Origin: Vreelandella titanicae BH1
GTDB lineage: Bacteria > Pseudomonadota > Gammaproteobacteria > Pseudomonadales > Halomonadaceae
Direction: 5' to 3'
Assembly: GCF_000336575.1 (NCBI RefSeq)
Contig: NZ_AOPO01000016.1
Location: forward strand, 1 to 64,000
Length of the DNA: 64,000 nucleotides
In this document: positions 33,650 to 43,892 of the stretch, one piece after another
Numbering within the stretch: the first letter of the stretch is position 1
How the letters are laid out: every line of letters begins with the position of its first letter
Made by a program: the position numbers and the translations under genes
Notes under the pieces: generated by a model
What the model was told of the DNA's origin: nothing
Databases searched by the model: none
What the model saw: the letters and a program-made list of their open reading frames with translations, nothing else

Positions 33650-34770
33650 ATGCCGGAAATGATTAGGCTGTCGTTAAGAGGACGGATGGCCCTTCTCTTT
33701 GTAATAGTCGTGACCGCTGTCCTCACGCTCGCGGCTGTCAGCTTCGACTACTTTTCTTGACTTCGTTTCGAAAGAAAGGACGCTCGAATGATTGAAGCCA
33801 GAGTCTCTGCCTTGAGAGCGATCATCACGAAGGGGGATGATTTCGACCTGAGGATGGCCTCGGATATCAAACGGTTGGTCGACAACTCGTTTGGCTTTAC
33901 GGACGCTATTATGGCAGGCGATCGGATTATGTACTCACGCTACAACCTGTCCGAGGATGTGGCCAGCTTGCTAAGCTCGAAGGGTGGGCGGGTAGAGAGA
34001 GAGGAACGATCCAACCGGCCATGATCACTGCACATTGTCTGGATACGCGTATCTCAGCTGCATCTGTGCCAGCCTTGTAGCACAAGCTCGTTGATAACTT
34101 CAATGCCATGCTCGTGCGACTGGATCAGTCCTTTTAAGGCTATCGAATTTTTCCGCTGATATCGCACACGAGCTGCGGAATCCTCGTAGAAGTGGCGTTA
34201 TTCTACCCTTGAAGAGCTACGCCGGATGTCAGACATGGTTGACGATATGCTTTTCCTGGCTAAAGCTGACAATGGCATGATTACTCCAGACTTCGACGTT
34301 CAAGATCTGGCCGAGATAGCTTCGAGCGTGCTGGAGTATTACGAATATGCCGCTGACGAGAAAGGCATCAGGCTTATCATGCGTCGCCACGGTGCAACAC
34401 GGGTGCGAGGCGACAATCTTATGCTGCACAGGGCGATTTCGAACATCATGTCCAACGCGGTTCGCTATGGCGACGCAGACACCACGATCGATGTTGAGCT
34501 ATCTCAGGTTGGCCAGTGGGTGCGTTTGAAGATAAGCAATCGTGGGCCCACGATCCCGCCCAAGCACATCGACAAATTGTTCGACCGTTTTTACCGTATT
34601 GATACGGCCAGACGAGAGGGCAACACATTAAATGTCGGCTTGGGGATGGCTATCACTCGCTCCATTGTCAATCTGCTGACGGTGTCACTACTTTCGGGAT
34701 GAAGTTACCCGTAGCGACCTGAGCTAGGTGCACTTCACCCTTCGTCTGCTTGAGTTCGGCACGACAGTCA
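33650..34770 (+). pseudogene. Broken heavy-metal sensor histidine kinase (CusS/IrlS-like)
   Basis: Pieces in several frames: MIRLSLRGRMALLFVIVVTA then a stop after the first membrane helix; MIEARVSALRAIITKGDDF; the H-box FSADIAHELRNP at about 34150 in another frame; MSDMVDDMLFLAKADNGMI; the N-box ISNIMSNAVRYGD; VGLGMAITRSIVNL; and a final HFTLRLL. Together they span a complete CusS-type kinase. At least three stops or shifts make it non-functional. No matching response regulator is adjacent. Confidence 0.8.
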
Positions 34771-34784
34771 CACAGGACATCAAT

Positions 34785-36052
34785 ATGCTCTCAGAAGAAT
34801 CCTCGACCCAAACGGAGACGAGACAGCGGAACCAGCATTGTGTCTGTACTACGCTTGATCGGTCAGCGCTGATGAAAAATCTCTCCAGTCAGTTGGGGGA
34901 GAGCGCGGAAGAAGTGCTGTCCAGCACAGCCTAGCACCAGATTTATTCGGATGCGGCTGTTTTCGTCCCTAGCGAAGCTTTGAATCAAATGTTGGGCATC
35001 GTCCGTACGCTTGAGACAACCATCGCTTTGCCGGGCTACCGTAGCAGGGTTCTTTCCCAAGCAATGCGGAGTGCCCAGATCAATCCGGGGCCTGTGGGTG
35101 CTTTTATGGGCTATGATTTTCACCTGGGCGAGGAGGGGCCGCGCCTGATCGAAGTCAATACCAACGCTGGTGGCGCGTTTCTGAACGCCGTGCTGGTTCG
35201 TGCTCAGCAGCGCTGTTGCAGCGGCACCCAGCGAGTACCCGGAGCATCGGACTTCGATGCGGCGGTGATCGCCCAGTTCAAGAGCGAATGGCGCTCCCAG
35301 CGTGACAGTGGCCGTCCACGAAGCATTGCGATCGTCGACGACCAGCCTGCCGGACAGTACCTGTATCCCGAGTTCAGGCTGGCCCAGCAGCTGTTTCAAA
35401 AAAATGGTATCGAAGCACTGATCGTCTCGCCTGCGGATCTCAGGTATGAGACAGGGGCGTTGTATGCCGAAGATAAACAAGTCGACATGGTATACAACCG
35501 CCTGGTGGATTTCGCGCTAGAGGCCCCGAGCACGCAGCCTTGCGTTCGGCCTGGCTGGATGGAGGCGCCGTTATAACTCCCAATCCCCTTGCCCACGCCC
35601 TCTACGCGGACAAGCGCAATTTGGCGGAATGGTCGGATGTTTCGAGGCTGGTATCATGGGGCTTGAGTGAGGAAAACGCCGCACTGCTGGAGACAGGTGT
35701 ACCACGAACCCTGCAGGTAACAGCGAACAATGCTGATGAACTGTGGCAAGAACGCCGACAGTGGTTTTTCAAACCGGTGGCCGGTTATGGCAGCAAGGGT
35801 GCTTACCGAGGCAGTAAACTCACTAAAGGCACCTTTGCCCAGATTCTGGAAAGCGACTATATCGCTCAGGCTTACGTGCCTCCATCCGAACGTCTGGTCT
35901 TGGTCGACGGTGAGCGGCGTAAGCTGAAAGTCGATGCGCGCCTCTATACCTATCGCGGTGATTTGCTGTTGGCCGCGGCAAGGTTATATCAGGGACAGAC
36001 CACGAATTTCCGTACACCCGGCGGTGGTTTTGCACCCATACTTGTTGATTAG
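34785..36052 (+). pseudogene. Broken ATP-grasp-type protein
   Basis: The frame starting at 34785 is interrupted by a TAG at 34932-34934, resumes in the same frame (HQIYSDAAVFVPSEALNQML) to about 35560, then a +1 type shift moves to the frame ending at 36052. Conserved ATP-grasp-like parts are LIEVNTNAGGAFLN, WFFKPVAGYGSKGAYRG and KVDARLYTYRGDLLLAAARL. Combined length is about 420 residues, a plausible full protein. Partner genes and substrate are unknown. The nonsense codon and the shift make function unlikely. Confidence 0.7.
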
Positions 36053-36088
36053 AATCGAACATATTCCAAACAAGTCTCATAGATTGAA

Positions 36089-36119
36089 CCCTGTCAGCCG
36101 GATAACCCGGCTGGCAGGG
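36089..36119. repeat. Strong 13-bp hairpin
   Basis: CCCTGTCAGCCGG pairs with CCGGCTGGCAGGG across a short loop, with one G-T pair. There is no clear T-tract on either side. It follows the ATP-grasp remnant and may be a weak terminator or an attachment-type palindrome. The rest of 36053-36369 holds no gene I can see. Confidence 0.55.
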
Positions 36120-36369
36120 ATAAATAAACCGCCTGCTGGTCAGGTACAACCGCTGAGACACGTAATTGACTGCGCTGAGCGGTACAGGAGCTCAGCACCG
36201 AATTGAGCAGCGATTCCCTAAGTCAGAAAATATAAAATTACTAATGTTCCAATCCCTTCGGCTCCCGCTGCTTCTGTCAACTCACTTCCCGTATATACAT
36301 GTGCGATGCCTGAATAATAACGTCTAATTATTTGGGTTATACCGCTCACCGCTACGCTACAAACCGATA

Positions 36370-37291
36370 TTACCAATATTTAGGATTTCTTCCCCGCGCG
36401 AGCATTTTCGCTGCAATAGGTGAAGTGATCATCTGGATTACAGTGAAAAAGGCAGCTGGGATAGCAATTTCTGATGGCAGGCCCGAGGCAGCTACAAACG
36501 CAGCGGCAATACTAAATTCCTTTTTGCTGACGGTGAAAAGATAGGTAATTATCTCTTTTCGGTCATCCGTTAATAAGCGTGAGCTCATGCCCACCAGGTA
36601 ACCTATCAAATTAAGACTCAAACAAACGCGTACCAACCATAGCCAAGAATGGTTTCTGCGTTAGGGCCTACAACAGCCAGCAGTATTAAGAGATAAAGGA
36701 TCGACCCCAGTCCTGCATAAGCTGAATCATGACGCGCAAATAATGCCGTAAAGCCTGTACGTAGACTTACCCCTAAGACAGTGGGTACAAACACAATCAA
36801 AACGAGCTCAAGAATGATTGCGCAGAGCGGAACGTCTAACTGAATACCTGTTAACCACAAAAACAGGAAGGGAACAATAAAAGGACATAACGCCGTATTG
36901 ACCGCGTTGAAGACGGCAGCTAACGCCACGTTACCACGGGCCATTAATACAAGAAGGGGTGAAGATACATCCGTGGGCAATGTGCCAAGTAAGTCTGGCC
37001 CGCGGCTAGCGGTCCACTCCCAAAAAACAGACGGCCAGTCAAAAAACCCGCAATCGACATCGGATCATAGACTAAGCCTAGAGCTAATAATTGACGGGAC
37101 GGCTTACGAAAAACGATGCGTACCGCATGCGCGTCAAACGTCAAGCTGATGATAAACATCAACAGCGCCAGTAGTGGGCCAATGGAGGATTCAAGAAACA
37201 TTTCGGATGACGGAAATAATAAGCCTAACCCTGCAACAAAGATGACAAACCAGACAAGATGTGCCTCGACAAAATAAAGAAATCTACTCAT
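36370..37291 (-). pseudogene. Broken bile acid:sodium symporter-family transporter
   Basis: Three minus-strand frames join into one BASS-like membrane protein: from 37291 (MSRFLYFVEAHLVWFVIFVA) to about 36985, then LPTDVSSPLLVLMARGNVAL and FVPTVLGVSLRTGF to about 36625, then LNLIGYLVGMSSRLL to 36370 with SIAAAFVAASGLP. The order matches the ten-helix BASS fold including the GNVALAAVFNAVNT segment. Two frameshifts break it. The substrate would have been an anion or bile-acid-like compound. Confidence 0.8.
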
Positions 37292-37558
37292 GTTGGGTTT
37301 CGAATTACCGGTTGAAGTGGGCCGAATACCGCACTAAAAAACGCCCTCACCTTGCTCCCAATAAGCACGATGCCCTTTCGTGGTCGTCGCTCATTTGAAT
37401 GTCATGCGGATAAGCCACGTCTCGCGGCACAATACATCATGAGCTATTCGCCTCATACCACCTTGTCGGGCATAAATTGACGACATTCAGGGGTTGAAGC
37501 TTTAGTAGCTAGAGGTTTTATAGTGGCTGAAATGAAAAAGTTCTAGCGAGGTTAACAT

Positions 37559-38473
37559 ATGGGACATCATCATGATCATCCCCACATTGATCCTGCCTCT
37601 GGTGACCGGCGTGTCAGCATTTCCATTTGGGCAAATGGCCTATTAACCGTCGTCCAAATCGTCGGTGGCATTATGGCGGGAAGCCTTTCGCTGATCGCTG
37701 ATGCGTTACATAATTTTTCTGATATGGCGGCGCTCGTTATTGCCTTTGCCGCCCGGAAAATCGCGAGACGACCCGCTGATGCACAAATGACCTTTGGCTA
37801 TGGTCGCATCGAGATAGTAGCCGCCCTCATTAACTACACCACACTCATTCTCGTTGGTGTCTACCTGATTTACGAAGGCGCCATGCGCATGATTGATCCC
37901 CCTGAGATACAGGGTTGGATAATCGTTATCATTGGTGGTGTCGCGCTTGTCGTTGATGCACTCACAGCATTGCTTACTTGGTCGATGCAAAAAGGCAGCG
38001 TTAATATACGTGCCCTCTTTTTACACAACCTTTCAGATGCGTTGGCGTCCGTCGCAGTGATTATCGGTGGTTCGTTGATTCTACTGTATGACATGCGGTG
38101 GATAGACCCCGCCATTACGATCGGTATTGCGGTTTATATTCTCTATCTCGCTTTCACGGAGATTGGTGGCCCCATCCGCACACTCATGCTGGGATCTCCC
38201 CCTGATATTGATGGTCAACGCGTCATTGAAGCAGTGCGTAGCATTGAGGGTGTCCAGGATATTCATCATGTACATCTATGGCAGATGCAAGAGAACATGG
38301 CCGCGCTTGACTGCCATGTGGTTATGACGGAGGCCGGCTGGCAGCGGCTGGAAGCGATTAAAACAGAGATCAAAGGCCAACTAAAAACGCGCTTCAACAT
38401 TGTCCATTCCAGCTTAGAGTTTGAGCATATTGACCACGCGCACCAGAATGCCAACCTTTACGGACATGAGTAA
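37559..38473 (+). CDS. CDF-family zinc/cadmium efflux transporter (CzcD/ZitB-like)
   Basis: 304 aa, six membrane helices and a cytosolic C-terminal domain. His-rich N-terminus MGHHHDHPHID. The zinc-site motifs are LIADALHNFSDMAALV (helix 2, HxxxD) and FLHNLSDALASVAV (helix 5, HxxxD). The C-terminal DIHHVHLWQMQENMAALDCH is the dimeric metal-sensing domain. Proton-driven export of Zn, Cd or Co from the cytosol is expected. A 270-base gap upstream separates it from the dead BASS gene, and no operator was recognised there. Confidence 0.94.
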   Translation: MGHHHDHPHIDPASGDRRVSISIWANGLLTVVQIVGGIMAGSLSLIADALHNFSDMAALVIAFAARKIARRPADAQMTFGYGRIEIVAALINYTTLILVGVYLIYEGAMRMIDPPEIQGWIIVIIGGVALVVDALTALLTWSMQKGSVNIRALFLHNLSDALASVAVIIGGSLILLYDMRWIDPAITIGIAVYILYLAFTEIGGPIRTLMLGSPPDIDGQRVIEAVRSIEGVQDIHHVHLWQMQENMAALDCHVVMTEAGWQRLEAIKTEIKGQLKTRFNIVHSSLEFEHIDHAHQNANLYGHE

Positions 38474-38571
38474 CAAGCCATGCATGCTCTTTTGGGCACT
38501 TTTTAGATCGGGCTTCATGCCAAAGAATCCTGATTTAATTTTCAATCACACATTTGAAATAGAGAGAAAAA

Positions 38572-39249
38572 ATGTTTAAAAAAACGACTTTTATGCTTGC
38601 GGGTACGTTGATGTTGACAGCCGCTATCATGGCGATATCAAAACCTGCACTACTCGATATGCAAGCTGAGGCGGCCAGTGAGAATAGTGCCCAAGCCGAG
38701 AGCACCTTGGTACGTTCACACTCACCGATCCTCGGGCCAGAAGAAGCGCCGGTAACGATTGTTGAGTTCTTCGATCCAGCTTGCGAAGCCTGCCGTGCCT
38801 TTTATCCACTTACCAAGAGTATTCTGGAAAACTATCCAGAAAAAGTGCAGTTAGTCGTGCGCTATACTCCCTTCCACGGCGACGTTTCTGATAAGGCCAT
38901 TCGCGTGCTGGAAGTCGCTCGTCGTCAGGGTGTATTCGAACCGGTGCTCGAAGCTCTACTCTCCCGTCAGGGGCAATGGGCCGCCCATGGTAGTTTCGAT
39001 GAATCGGCTATCATGGATATCGCCAGCGAAGCAGGCTTAGACCGGAATGCCGCTGAAGAACAGCTCAACTCGGCTGAGGTGCAGGCGGTGATTGACCAAG
39101 ACATGGCGGACGTCAAAGCTAACCAGATCCGTCAAACGCCGACCTTTTTCGTCAATGGAGAACCTCTAGACCCCTTTGGTATGCAGGAATTGATTGATGC
39201 GGTTGAAGACGAAATAGAAGAGGTTTCTGATGGAACGGGTCCTCAATGA
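38572..39249 (+). CDS. DsbA-family periplasmic thiol-disulfide protein
   Basis: 225 aa with an N-terminal signal or anchor (MFKKTTFMLAGTLMLTAAIM). The thioredoxin-fold active site is FFDPACEACRAFYPL (CEAC) near residue 68, with the cis-Pro loop IRQTPTFFVNGEPL. The helical insert is of DsbA/DsbG-thioredoxin_4 type. It overlaps the next M23 peptidase gene by 4 bases, so it may oxidise or protect that envelope protein or another exported partner. Confidence 0.88.
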   Translation: MFKKTTFMLAGTLMLTAAIMAISKPALLDMQAEAASENSAQAESTLVRSHSPILGPEEAPVTIVEFFDPACEACRAFYPLTKSILENYPEKVQLVVRYTPFHGDVSDKAIRVLEVARRQGVFEPVLEALLSRQGQWAAHGSFDESAIMDIASEAGLDRNAAEEQLNSAEVQAVIDQDMADVKANQIRQTPTFFVNGEPLDPFGMQELIDAVEDEIEEVSDGTGPQ

Positions 39250-40238
39250 TGCAGCGTTGGCTGATAATGGCATTATTGAGTGTGTATCCTGTGGTCGTAG
39301 AAGCCAACTGGCGAGAGAGCCTCTTTCTCTCGCCATCAGGTGCACCATTGGACAAGATACAAGCAGCTACCGAAAAAGGGCGCTTCATTACACAGCCCCG
39401 CCTTGACACTCTGACATTTGGTCGTGATATCACCATTGCTACTTCTCTATATGAGTCCTTGGCAGTAGAGGGAGTTCCCCCGCGTTTCGCTACCAAGTTG
39501 GAGGCGCTACTAGGCGAGTTCATGGAGGCGCCTGTTGAATTTTCAGGTAGTGAACGTATCCAGCTAGTGTGGGAAGAAGACAGACGTGAGGATGGCTCCC
39601 TTGTGGGGCCTCCACGGCTGAATTATGCGGGATTGCTCGACCAGGCAGCACGAATAGAGGTGGTATGGCCGGTAGACAAAAAAGGCATCGTCATGCTCTT
39701 CAAGAACGAAGAACTTTTAGATACTTTGCAGCTACCGGTCTTTGGTGCACGCCTGACGTCCCGCTTTGGTAATCGGCGGCATCCCGTGTACGGTGGAGTT
39801 CGTCCTCATAATGGCATAGACCTTGCTGCGCCTTATGGCACACCTGTCATAACCACCGCGCCTGGTCGAATTTCCTTCATCGGTCGTCAAGGCGGTTATG
39901 GGCGCGTGATGGAAGTAGAGCACGATACGGGGACTATCAGCCGCTATACGCACCTAAGCCAGTTTTCCCCACAGTTTTTGGTCGGCGATCTGGTCAACGC
40001 TGGGGAGATACTCGGGGAGGTAGGTACCTCAGGCGTCGCCACTGGCCCTAACCTGCATTATGAAGTGAGAGTGAATGACCGGCCTATTGACCCTATGGAG
40101 CAAGGTCGGCGCATTATCCTTGGGGAACAGCCTACTCGCCTGGAATCCCTAGCATCACTTTACGAGGCAAGGGGGCGTTTAGAGCAAGCGATGGGCATAT
40201 CCTCTATTTACGATCTGATTTCATTTAATGAACCATAA
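39246..40238 (+). CDS. M23 (LytM-type) metallopeptidase, secreted
   Basis: 330 aa with a signal peptide (VYPVVVEANW). The zinc peptidase domain lies at about residues 175-285: RPHNGIDLAAPYGTPV (HxxxD), ISRYTHLSQF and NLHYEVRVNDRPIDP (HxH region). It cleaves peptide bonds in peptidoglycan, or acts as activator if degenerate; the ligands look intact. The reading frame starts at an ATGATG overlapping the dsbA-like stop. Envelope remodelling is a theme shared with the L,D-transpeptidase at 45931. Confidence 0.9.
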   Translation: MMQRWLIMALLSVYPVVVEANWRESLFLSPSGAPLDKIQAATEKGRFITQPRLDTLTFGRDITIATSLYESLAVEGVPPRFATKLEALLGEFMEAPVEFSGSERIQLVWEEDRREDGSLVGPPRLNYAGLLDQAARIEVVWPVDKKGIVMLFKNEELLDTLQLPVFGARLTSRFGNRRHPVYGGVRPHNGIDLAAPYGTPVITTAPGRISFIGRQGGYGRVMEVEHDTGTISRYTHLSQFSPQFLVGDLVNAGEILGEVGTSGVATGPNLHYEVRVNDRPIDPMEQGRRIILGEQPTRLESLASLYEARGRLEQAMGISSIYDLISFNEP

Positions 40239-40348
40239 AATTTAATGCTGACCGGCTTTGTGTTGGTTGCGGCGTGAACGGCATCGGCTGGCTCTTAAAC
40301 AGTATTAAGCAGCTTGATGGGTAATCAATAATTATAAAAGCTACGTTT

Positions 40349-41131
40349 ATGGAAGGTACTTCGCTGGTCGCCTTAGGTTTTTTAGCAAGCCTTGCTGCGG
40401 GCTTGATGACCGCTATTGGCGCGCTTCCGGTATTATTCACCAAAAAAACCAATCGCGGTGTGCGTGATTTGGCACTGGGGTTTGCGGCGGGTGTCATGCT
40501 AGCCGCCTCTTTCTTCTCTCTGATTATACCTTCCTTGGATGCTTCCGAGTTGCGCTACGGTGGTAGCGTCGTGCCAGCCGCTATTGCCTGTGTGGCGATA
40601 CTGTTGGGTATTGGGATGGTCGCTCTGTTGAACGAGTTACTTCCCCATGAGCATTTCGAGCAGGGACGAGAAGGGCCGGAGGCAGCCTCGCTTCGTCGTA
40701 TCTGGCTATTTATCATCGCTATTACGATACACAACCTGCCGGAAGGCCTGGCCGTGGGCGTGGCATTTGGCGCTGGTGGTAGTGAGGGGGGGTTGCCGCT
40801 TGCCATTGGTATCGGCCTTCAGAATGCGCCAGAAGGTTTGGCCGTTGCGGTATCACTGCTCGGGGTGGGATATTCACGTTGGCGATCCTGGACGATTGCT
40901 GCCCTCACGGGGCTTGTCGAACCGTTGGGAGGTCTATTGGGTGCTGGTGTCGTCAGCATGTCACAGGCACTACTCCCCTGGGGATTAGCCTTTGCTGCCG
41001 GGGCGATGCTGTACGTCATTAGCCATGAGATTATTCCCGAGACTCATCGGAATGGTCATCAGAAAAAAGCCACATTTGGCCTCTCGATCGGGTTGGTATT
41101 CATGCTTTTTCTGGATGTCTCGCTAGGTTAA
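40349..41131 (+). CDS. ZIP-family metal transporter
   Basis: 260 aa, about eight membrane helices. The ZIP metal-site motifs are TIHNLPEGLAVGVAFG (helix 4) and GIGLQNAPEGLAVAV (helix 5). Most ZIPs import Zn or Fe; bacterial GufA-like members of this shape handle Zn, Fe, Mn or Co. It is followed by a convergent MerR gene. Its direction of transport is not evident from the sequence. Confidence 0.9.
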   Translation: MEGTSLVALGFLASLAAGLMTAIGALPVLFTKKTNRGVRDLALGFAAGVMLAASFFSLIIPSLDASELRYGGSVVPAAIACVAILLGIGMVALLNELLPHEHFEQGREGPEAASLRRIWLFIIAITIHNLPEGLAVGVAFGAGGSEGGLPLAIGIGLQNAPEGLAVAVSLLGVGYSRWRSWTIAALTGLVEPLGGLLGAGVVSMSQALLPWGLAFAAGAMLYVISHEIIPETHRNGHQKKATFGLSIGLVFMLFLDVSLG

Positions 41132-41160
41132 AGCGTTGGCAAGGGCCTACAGCGTTGTGG

Positions 41161-41619
41161 TTATCCCAAGTCGTGGGCCCCACCATGCGCCGTTTCACTG
41201 ATACAGTGCTGGTGGTCACTTATCACTTCAATTATTCGGCAGCTCCCTACTTTGCCACCGGCGCACTGGGTGACCATCCGCTGAAGTTCGTCTCGCAATA
41301 CAGAGAGTCGCTGAAGACGGGACTCCACTTTCTCCAAGTGATGCTTGGCAATGGCATCGACCTCCTGGCAGGGCATGTCGGGCTGGTCTGACATTGCCAA
41401 TAGCTCACGCACTGCGTCTACCGAGAAACCGAAATCTCGGGCATGGCGTATGAAGGTCAAGCGCCGGACGGCGTCTTCACCGTAGCGGCGCTGCCCCCCT
41501 TCGGTACGCGATGCATCGCGCAGTATCCCGATGCGCTCGTAATATCGCACCGTTTCTGGCTTGCAGTCTGTACGCCGTGCCAGCTCACCGATGCTGATGC
41601 TTTGGCTACTTCGGGCCAT
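41161..41619 (-). CDS. MerR-family metal regulator, divergent from cadA
   Basis: About 152 aa. HTH ISIGELARRTDCKPETVRYY then GILRDASRTEGGQRRY; dimer helix; metal residues Cys in DQPDMPCQEVDAIAKHHLE and Cys in VTQCAGGKVGSCRIIEVI. The MPC plus CAGGKVGSC pattern resembles ZntR/CadR-type Zn, Cd and Pb sensors. The His-rich tail (DHQHCISETAHGGAHD) is unusual. The ATG at 41619 is preferred; further upstream sequence overlaps the promoter of cadA. Confidence 0.87.
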   Translation of the reverse strand: MARSSQSISIGELARRTDCKPETVRYYERIGILRDASRTEGGQRRYGEDAVRRLTFIRHARDFGFSVDAVRELLAMSDQPDMPCQEVDAIAKHHLEKVESRLQRLSVLRDELQRMVTQCAGGKVGSCRIIEVISDHQHCISETAHGGAHDLG

Positions 41620-41641
41620 CGTAAAACTCCTTCCAAATGAC

Positions 41642-41672
41642 TTGAAGCTGTAGCTGCTACAAGGTTTAAACT
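41642..41672 (+). promoter_or_regulatory. MerR-type promoter of the cadA operon
   Basis: Plus strand: -35 TTGAAG (41642-41647), 19-base spacer with CTGTAGCTGCTACAAGG dyad, -10 TAAACT (41667-41672). It precedes cadA by 34 bases and is divergent from the MerR gene. Confidence 0.78.
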
Positions 41673-41705
41673 TCAAAACAATAACGTATTGGGAGGATAG
41701 GCACC

Positions 41706-43892
41706 ATGGAAAAGTCAACGCATACAGCCGCGCCCGCGGTATTGACGCTGCGGGTCGAAGGCATGGACTGCGGCGGTTGCGAGCGCAAGGCAGAGTCCGC
41801 GCTGGGACGCTTGGACGGCATTGAGGAGGTGACAGCAAGCTCGGTCACGGGGTCGGTGAAAATTCACTCCCAAGATCATGGGGCGCCGCCGCAAGAGACA
41901 ATTGAGCGAGTCCTGAATGAGCTGGGCTACCAAGTGGCCTCGCATGATGGCCAAAAAGGTCCTTCGTCCTCTTCAACCCCTTGGTGGCAAACCGCTAAAG
42001 GCCGCCTGGTCATTATTACGGGCAACCTGTTGGTAGTGGCCTTTGCACTACGTATGGTCTGGCCGTCCTTAGGTAATTTACCCTTCGTTATAGCTACGCT
42101 AGTGGGATTGGTACCCATCGTACAAAGTGCCTGGGGTGCGCTGAAGATGCGCAATCCCTTCACCATTGAAATGCTGATGTGCATCGCCGCTCTTGGCGCA
42201 TTGGCCATCAATGCCGCTGCTGAGGCAGCGATGGTGGTTTTTCTATTCGCTGTGGGGGAGCTACTGGAAGGTGTGGCGGCTTCACGAGCGCGTCGCAATA
42301 TCTCGGCCTTAGCAAACTTAACGCCGTCCATGGCAAGGCTTATGGAAAACGGCGATGTACGCGAAATCTCAGCGAATTCACTCAAGCCAGGTCAGCGAGT
42401 ACTGGTGCGCCCCGGCGACCGCGTTCCTTGTGATGGTCGTATATTGGCCGGGGAGTCAGATATTGATGAATCGCCCGTCAACGGTGAGTCCATACCGCGA
42501 TCGCGTGCGCCTGGTGATGATATCTTTGCCGGTACAGTGAACCTTGGTGCCGCCCTGGAGGTGGAGGTAACACGAGGCGCCGAGGACAACACCATTGCAC
42601 GGGTTATCCGTCTGGTCGAAGAGGCGCAGGCTGCCAAGGCACCGATAGCGCGCTTTATCGACCGATTTGCCTATTACTATATGCCCACGGTCGTTGTACT
42701 CGCGCTATTGATGGCAGTGGTGCCTCCGCTGGTCTCAACGATGGCGTGGTCAGAATCCATTTATCGTGCTCTGGCACTGCTATTAATTGCTTGCCCCTGC
42801 GCATTAGTCATCTCAACTCCCGCCGCGATTGCAGCTGGTCTATCGGTGGGCGCTCGTCGCGGTCTGCTGATCAAAGGTGGCGCCGTGCTTGAGCAGTTAG
42901 GCAAGCTCCGCCTGATCGCTTTGGATAAGACCGGCACACTCACTGCGGGCACGCCCAGGGTCACCGACGTGGAAGACTGGGCCACCGGACAGAACGAAAA
43001 CGAAGTATTGAGGCTGGCAGCCGCCATGGAACGTGATTCCAGTCACCCCATCGCCACAGCCATATTCTCTCATGCGCAGCAGTTGGGTCTTGTCATCCCC
43101 CAAGGCGTTGCCAACCGAGCGCTTCCAGGGCGAGGCGTCGCAGGTCAGGTAGAGGGGCGTGAACTGAGTTTGATTACGCCTCGTCACTTGGCGGAACAGA
43201 TCGTTCTTGATGAAGCGATTAGCGCACGATTATCTGAGTTGGAGGGCGCTGGCAAGAGCCTTGCCGTACTCGTTGAAGGTGATCGACCAATTGGCCTAAT
43301 CGCTGTACGCGATGAGCCGCGTGAGGATGCTATAGAGGGACTTGCCGCTCTGTCACGCTTGGGGGTCGAAGCCGTCATGCTCAGTGGCGACAATGCGCGC
43401 ACGGCCAGTGCCATTGGTGGGTCTTTGGGCATTGAAGCCTATGGCGAATTAATGCCTGAGGACAAGGCTCAACGCGTTCGTACCTGGCAAGCCGCTGGTC
43501 GTGGTCCCATAGGGAAAGTAGGAGATGGTATCAATGATGCCCCAGCACTGGCTGCAGCAGACGTAGGTATCGCTATGGGTTGCGGTACGGATGTGGCATT
43601 GGAAACGGCGGATGCAGCCCTGTTGAAGAACCGGGTTACCGGTATCGCCGAGATGATCGACCTATCTCGTGCCACGCTGCGCAATGTTAAGACCAATGTG
43701 GCTCTCGCCCTTGGTCTCAAGGCCATTTTCCTGGTCACCACGGCAATGGGTATCACCGGCATGTGGATCGCGGTGATGGCGGATACCGGTGCCACCGTAC
43801 TGGTCACCTTAAATGCCATGCGTCTATTGGGCTATCGCTTTTCGTCCAGTACTGCGATGACTGAAAAGCAACAAAGGGAAGTCACGTCATGA
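41706..43892 (+). CDS. cadA: Zn/Cd/Pb-exporting P1B-2 ATPase
   Basis: 728 aa. One HMA domain with GMDCGGC (Cys22/Cys25), transmembrane CPC at about residue 363 (ACPCALVISTPAAI), the catalytic Asp at about 407 (DKTGTLTAG), MLSGDN, GDGINDAPAL, and a late Lys/Asp helix (GLKAIFLVT, VMADTGATVLVTLNAMRLL). CPCALVISTP and the KxxF...DxG pair mark the Zn/Cd/Pb subgroup. It pumps these metals from the cytosol. The next gene, lspA, overlaps by 4 bases, so a multi-gene operon follows. Confidence 0.95.
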   Translation: MEKSTHTAAPAVLTLRVEGMDCGGCERKAESALGRLDGIEEVTASSVTGSVKIHSQDHGAPPQETIERVLNELGYQVASHDGQKGPSSSSTPWWQTAKGRLVIITGNLLVVAFALRMVWPSLGNLPFVIATLVGLVPIVQSAWGALKMRNPFTIEMLMCIAALGALAINAAAEAAMVVFLFAVGELLEGVAASRARRNISALANLTPSMARLMENGDVREISANSLKPGQRVLVRPGDRVPCDGRILAGESDIDESPVNGESIPRSRAPGDDIFAGTVNLGAALEVEVTRGAEDNTIARVIRLVEEAQAAKAPIARFIDRFAYYYMPTVVVLALLMAVVPPLVSTMAWSESIYRALALLLIACPCALVISTPAAIAAGLSVGARRGLLIKGGAVLEQLGKLRLIALDKTGTLTAGTPRVTDVEDWATGQNENEVLRLAAAMERDSSHPIATAIFSHAQQLGLVIPQGVANRALPGRGVAGQVEGRELSLITPRHLAEQIVLDEAISARLSELEGAGKSLAVLVEGDRPIGLIAVRDEPREDAIEGLAALSRLGVEAVMLSGDNARTASAIGGSLGIEAYGELMPEDKAQRVRTWQAAGRGPIGKVGDGINDAPALAAADVGIAMGCGTDVALETADAALLKNRVTGIAEMIDLSRATLRNVKTNVALALGLKAIFLVTTAMGITGMWIAVMADTGATVLVTLNAMRLLGYRFSSSTAMTEKQQREVTS

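Noticed and set aside
33319-33726. 135-codon open frame on the minus strand overlapping the methyltransferase and the dead kinase
   Set aside because: It overlaps a well-supported methyltransferase gene end, has no ribosome site and no family I recognise. Part of it (33500-33620) looked protein-like but not enough to call.
36089-36119. Hairpin as a definite terminator
   Set aside because: No T-tract on either strand, so it is reported only as a repeat.
37526-37545. CTGAAATGAAAAAG before the CDF gene as a response-regulator site
   Set aside because: Only one repeat matches; spacing and orientation do not fit the other sites.
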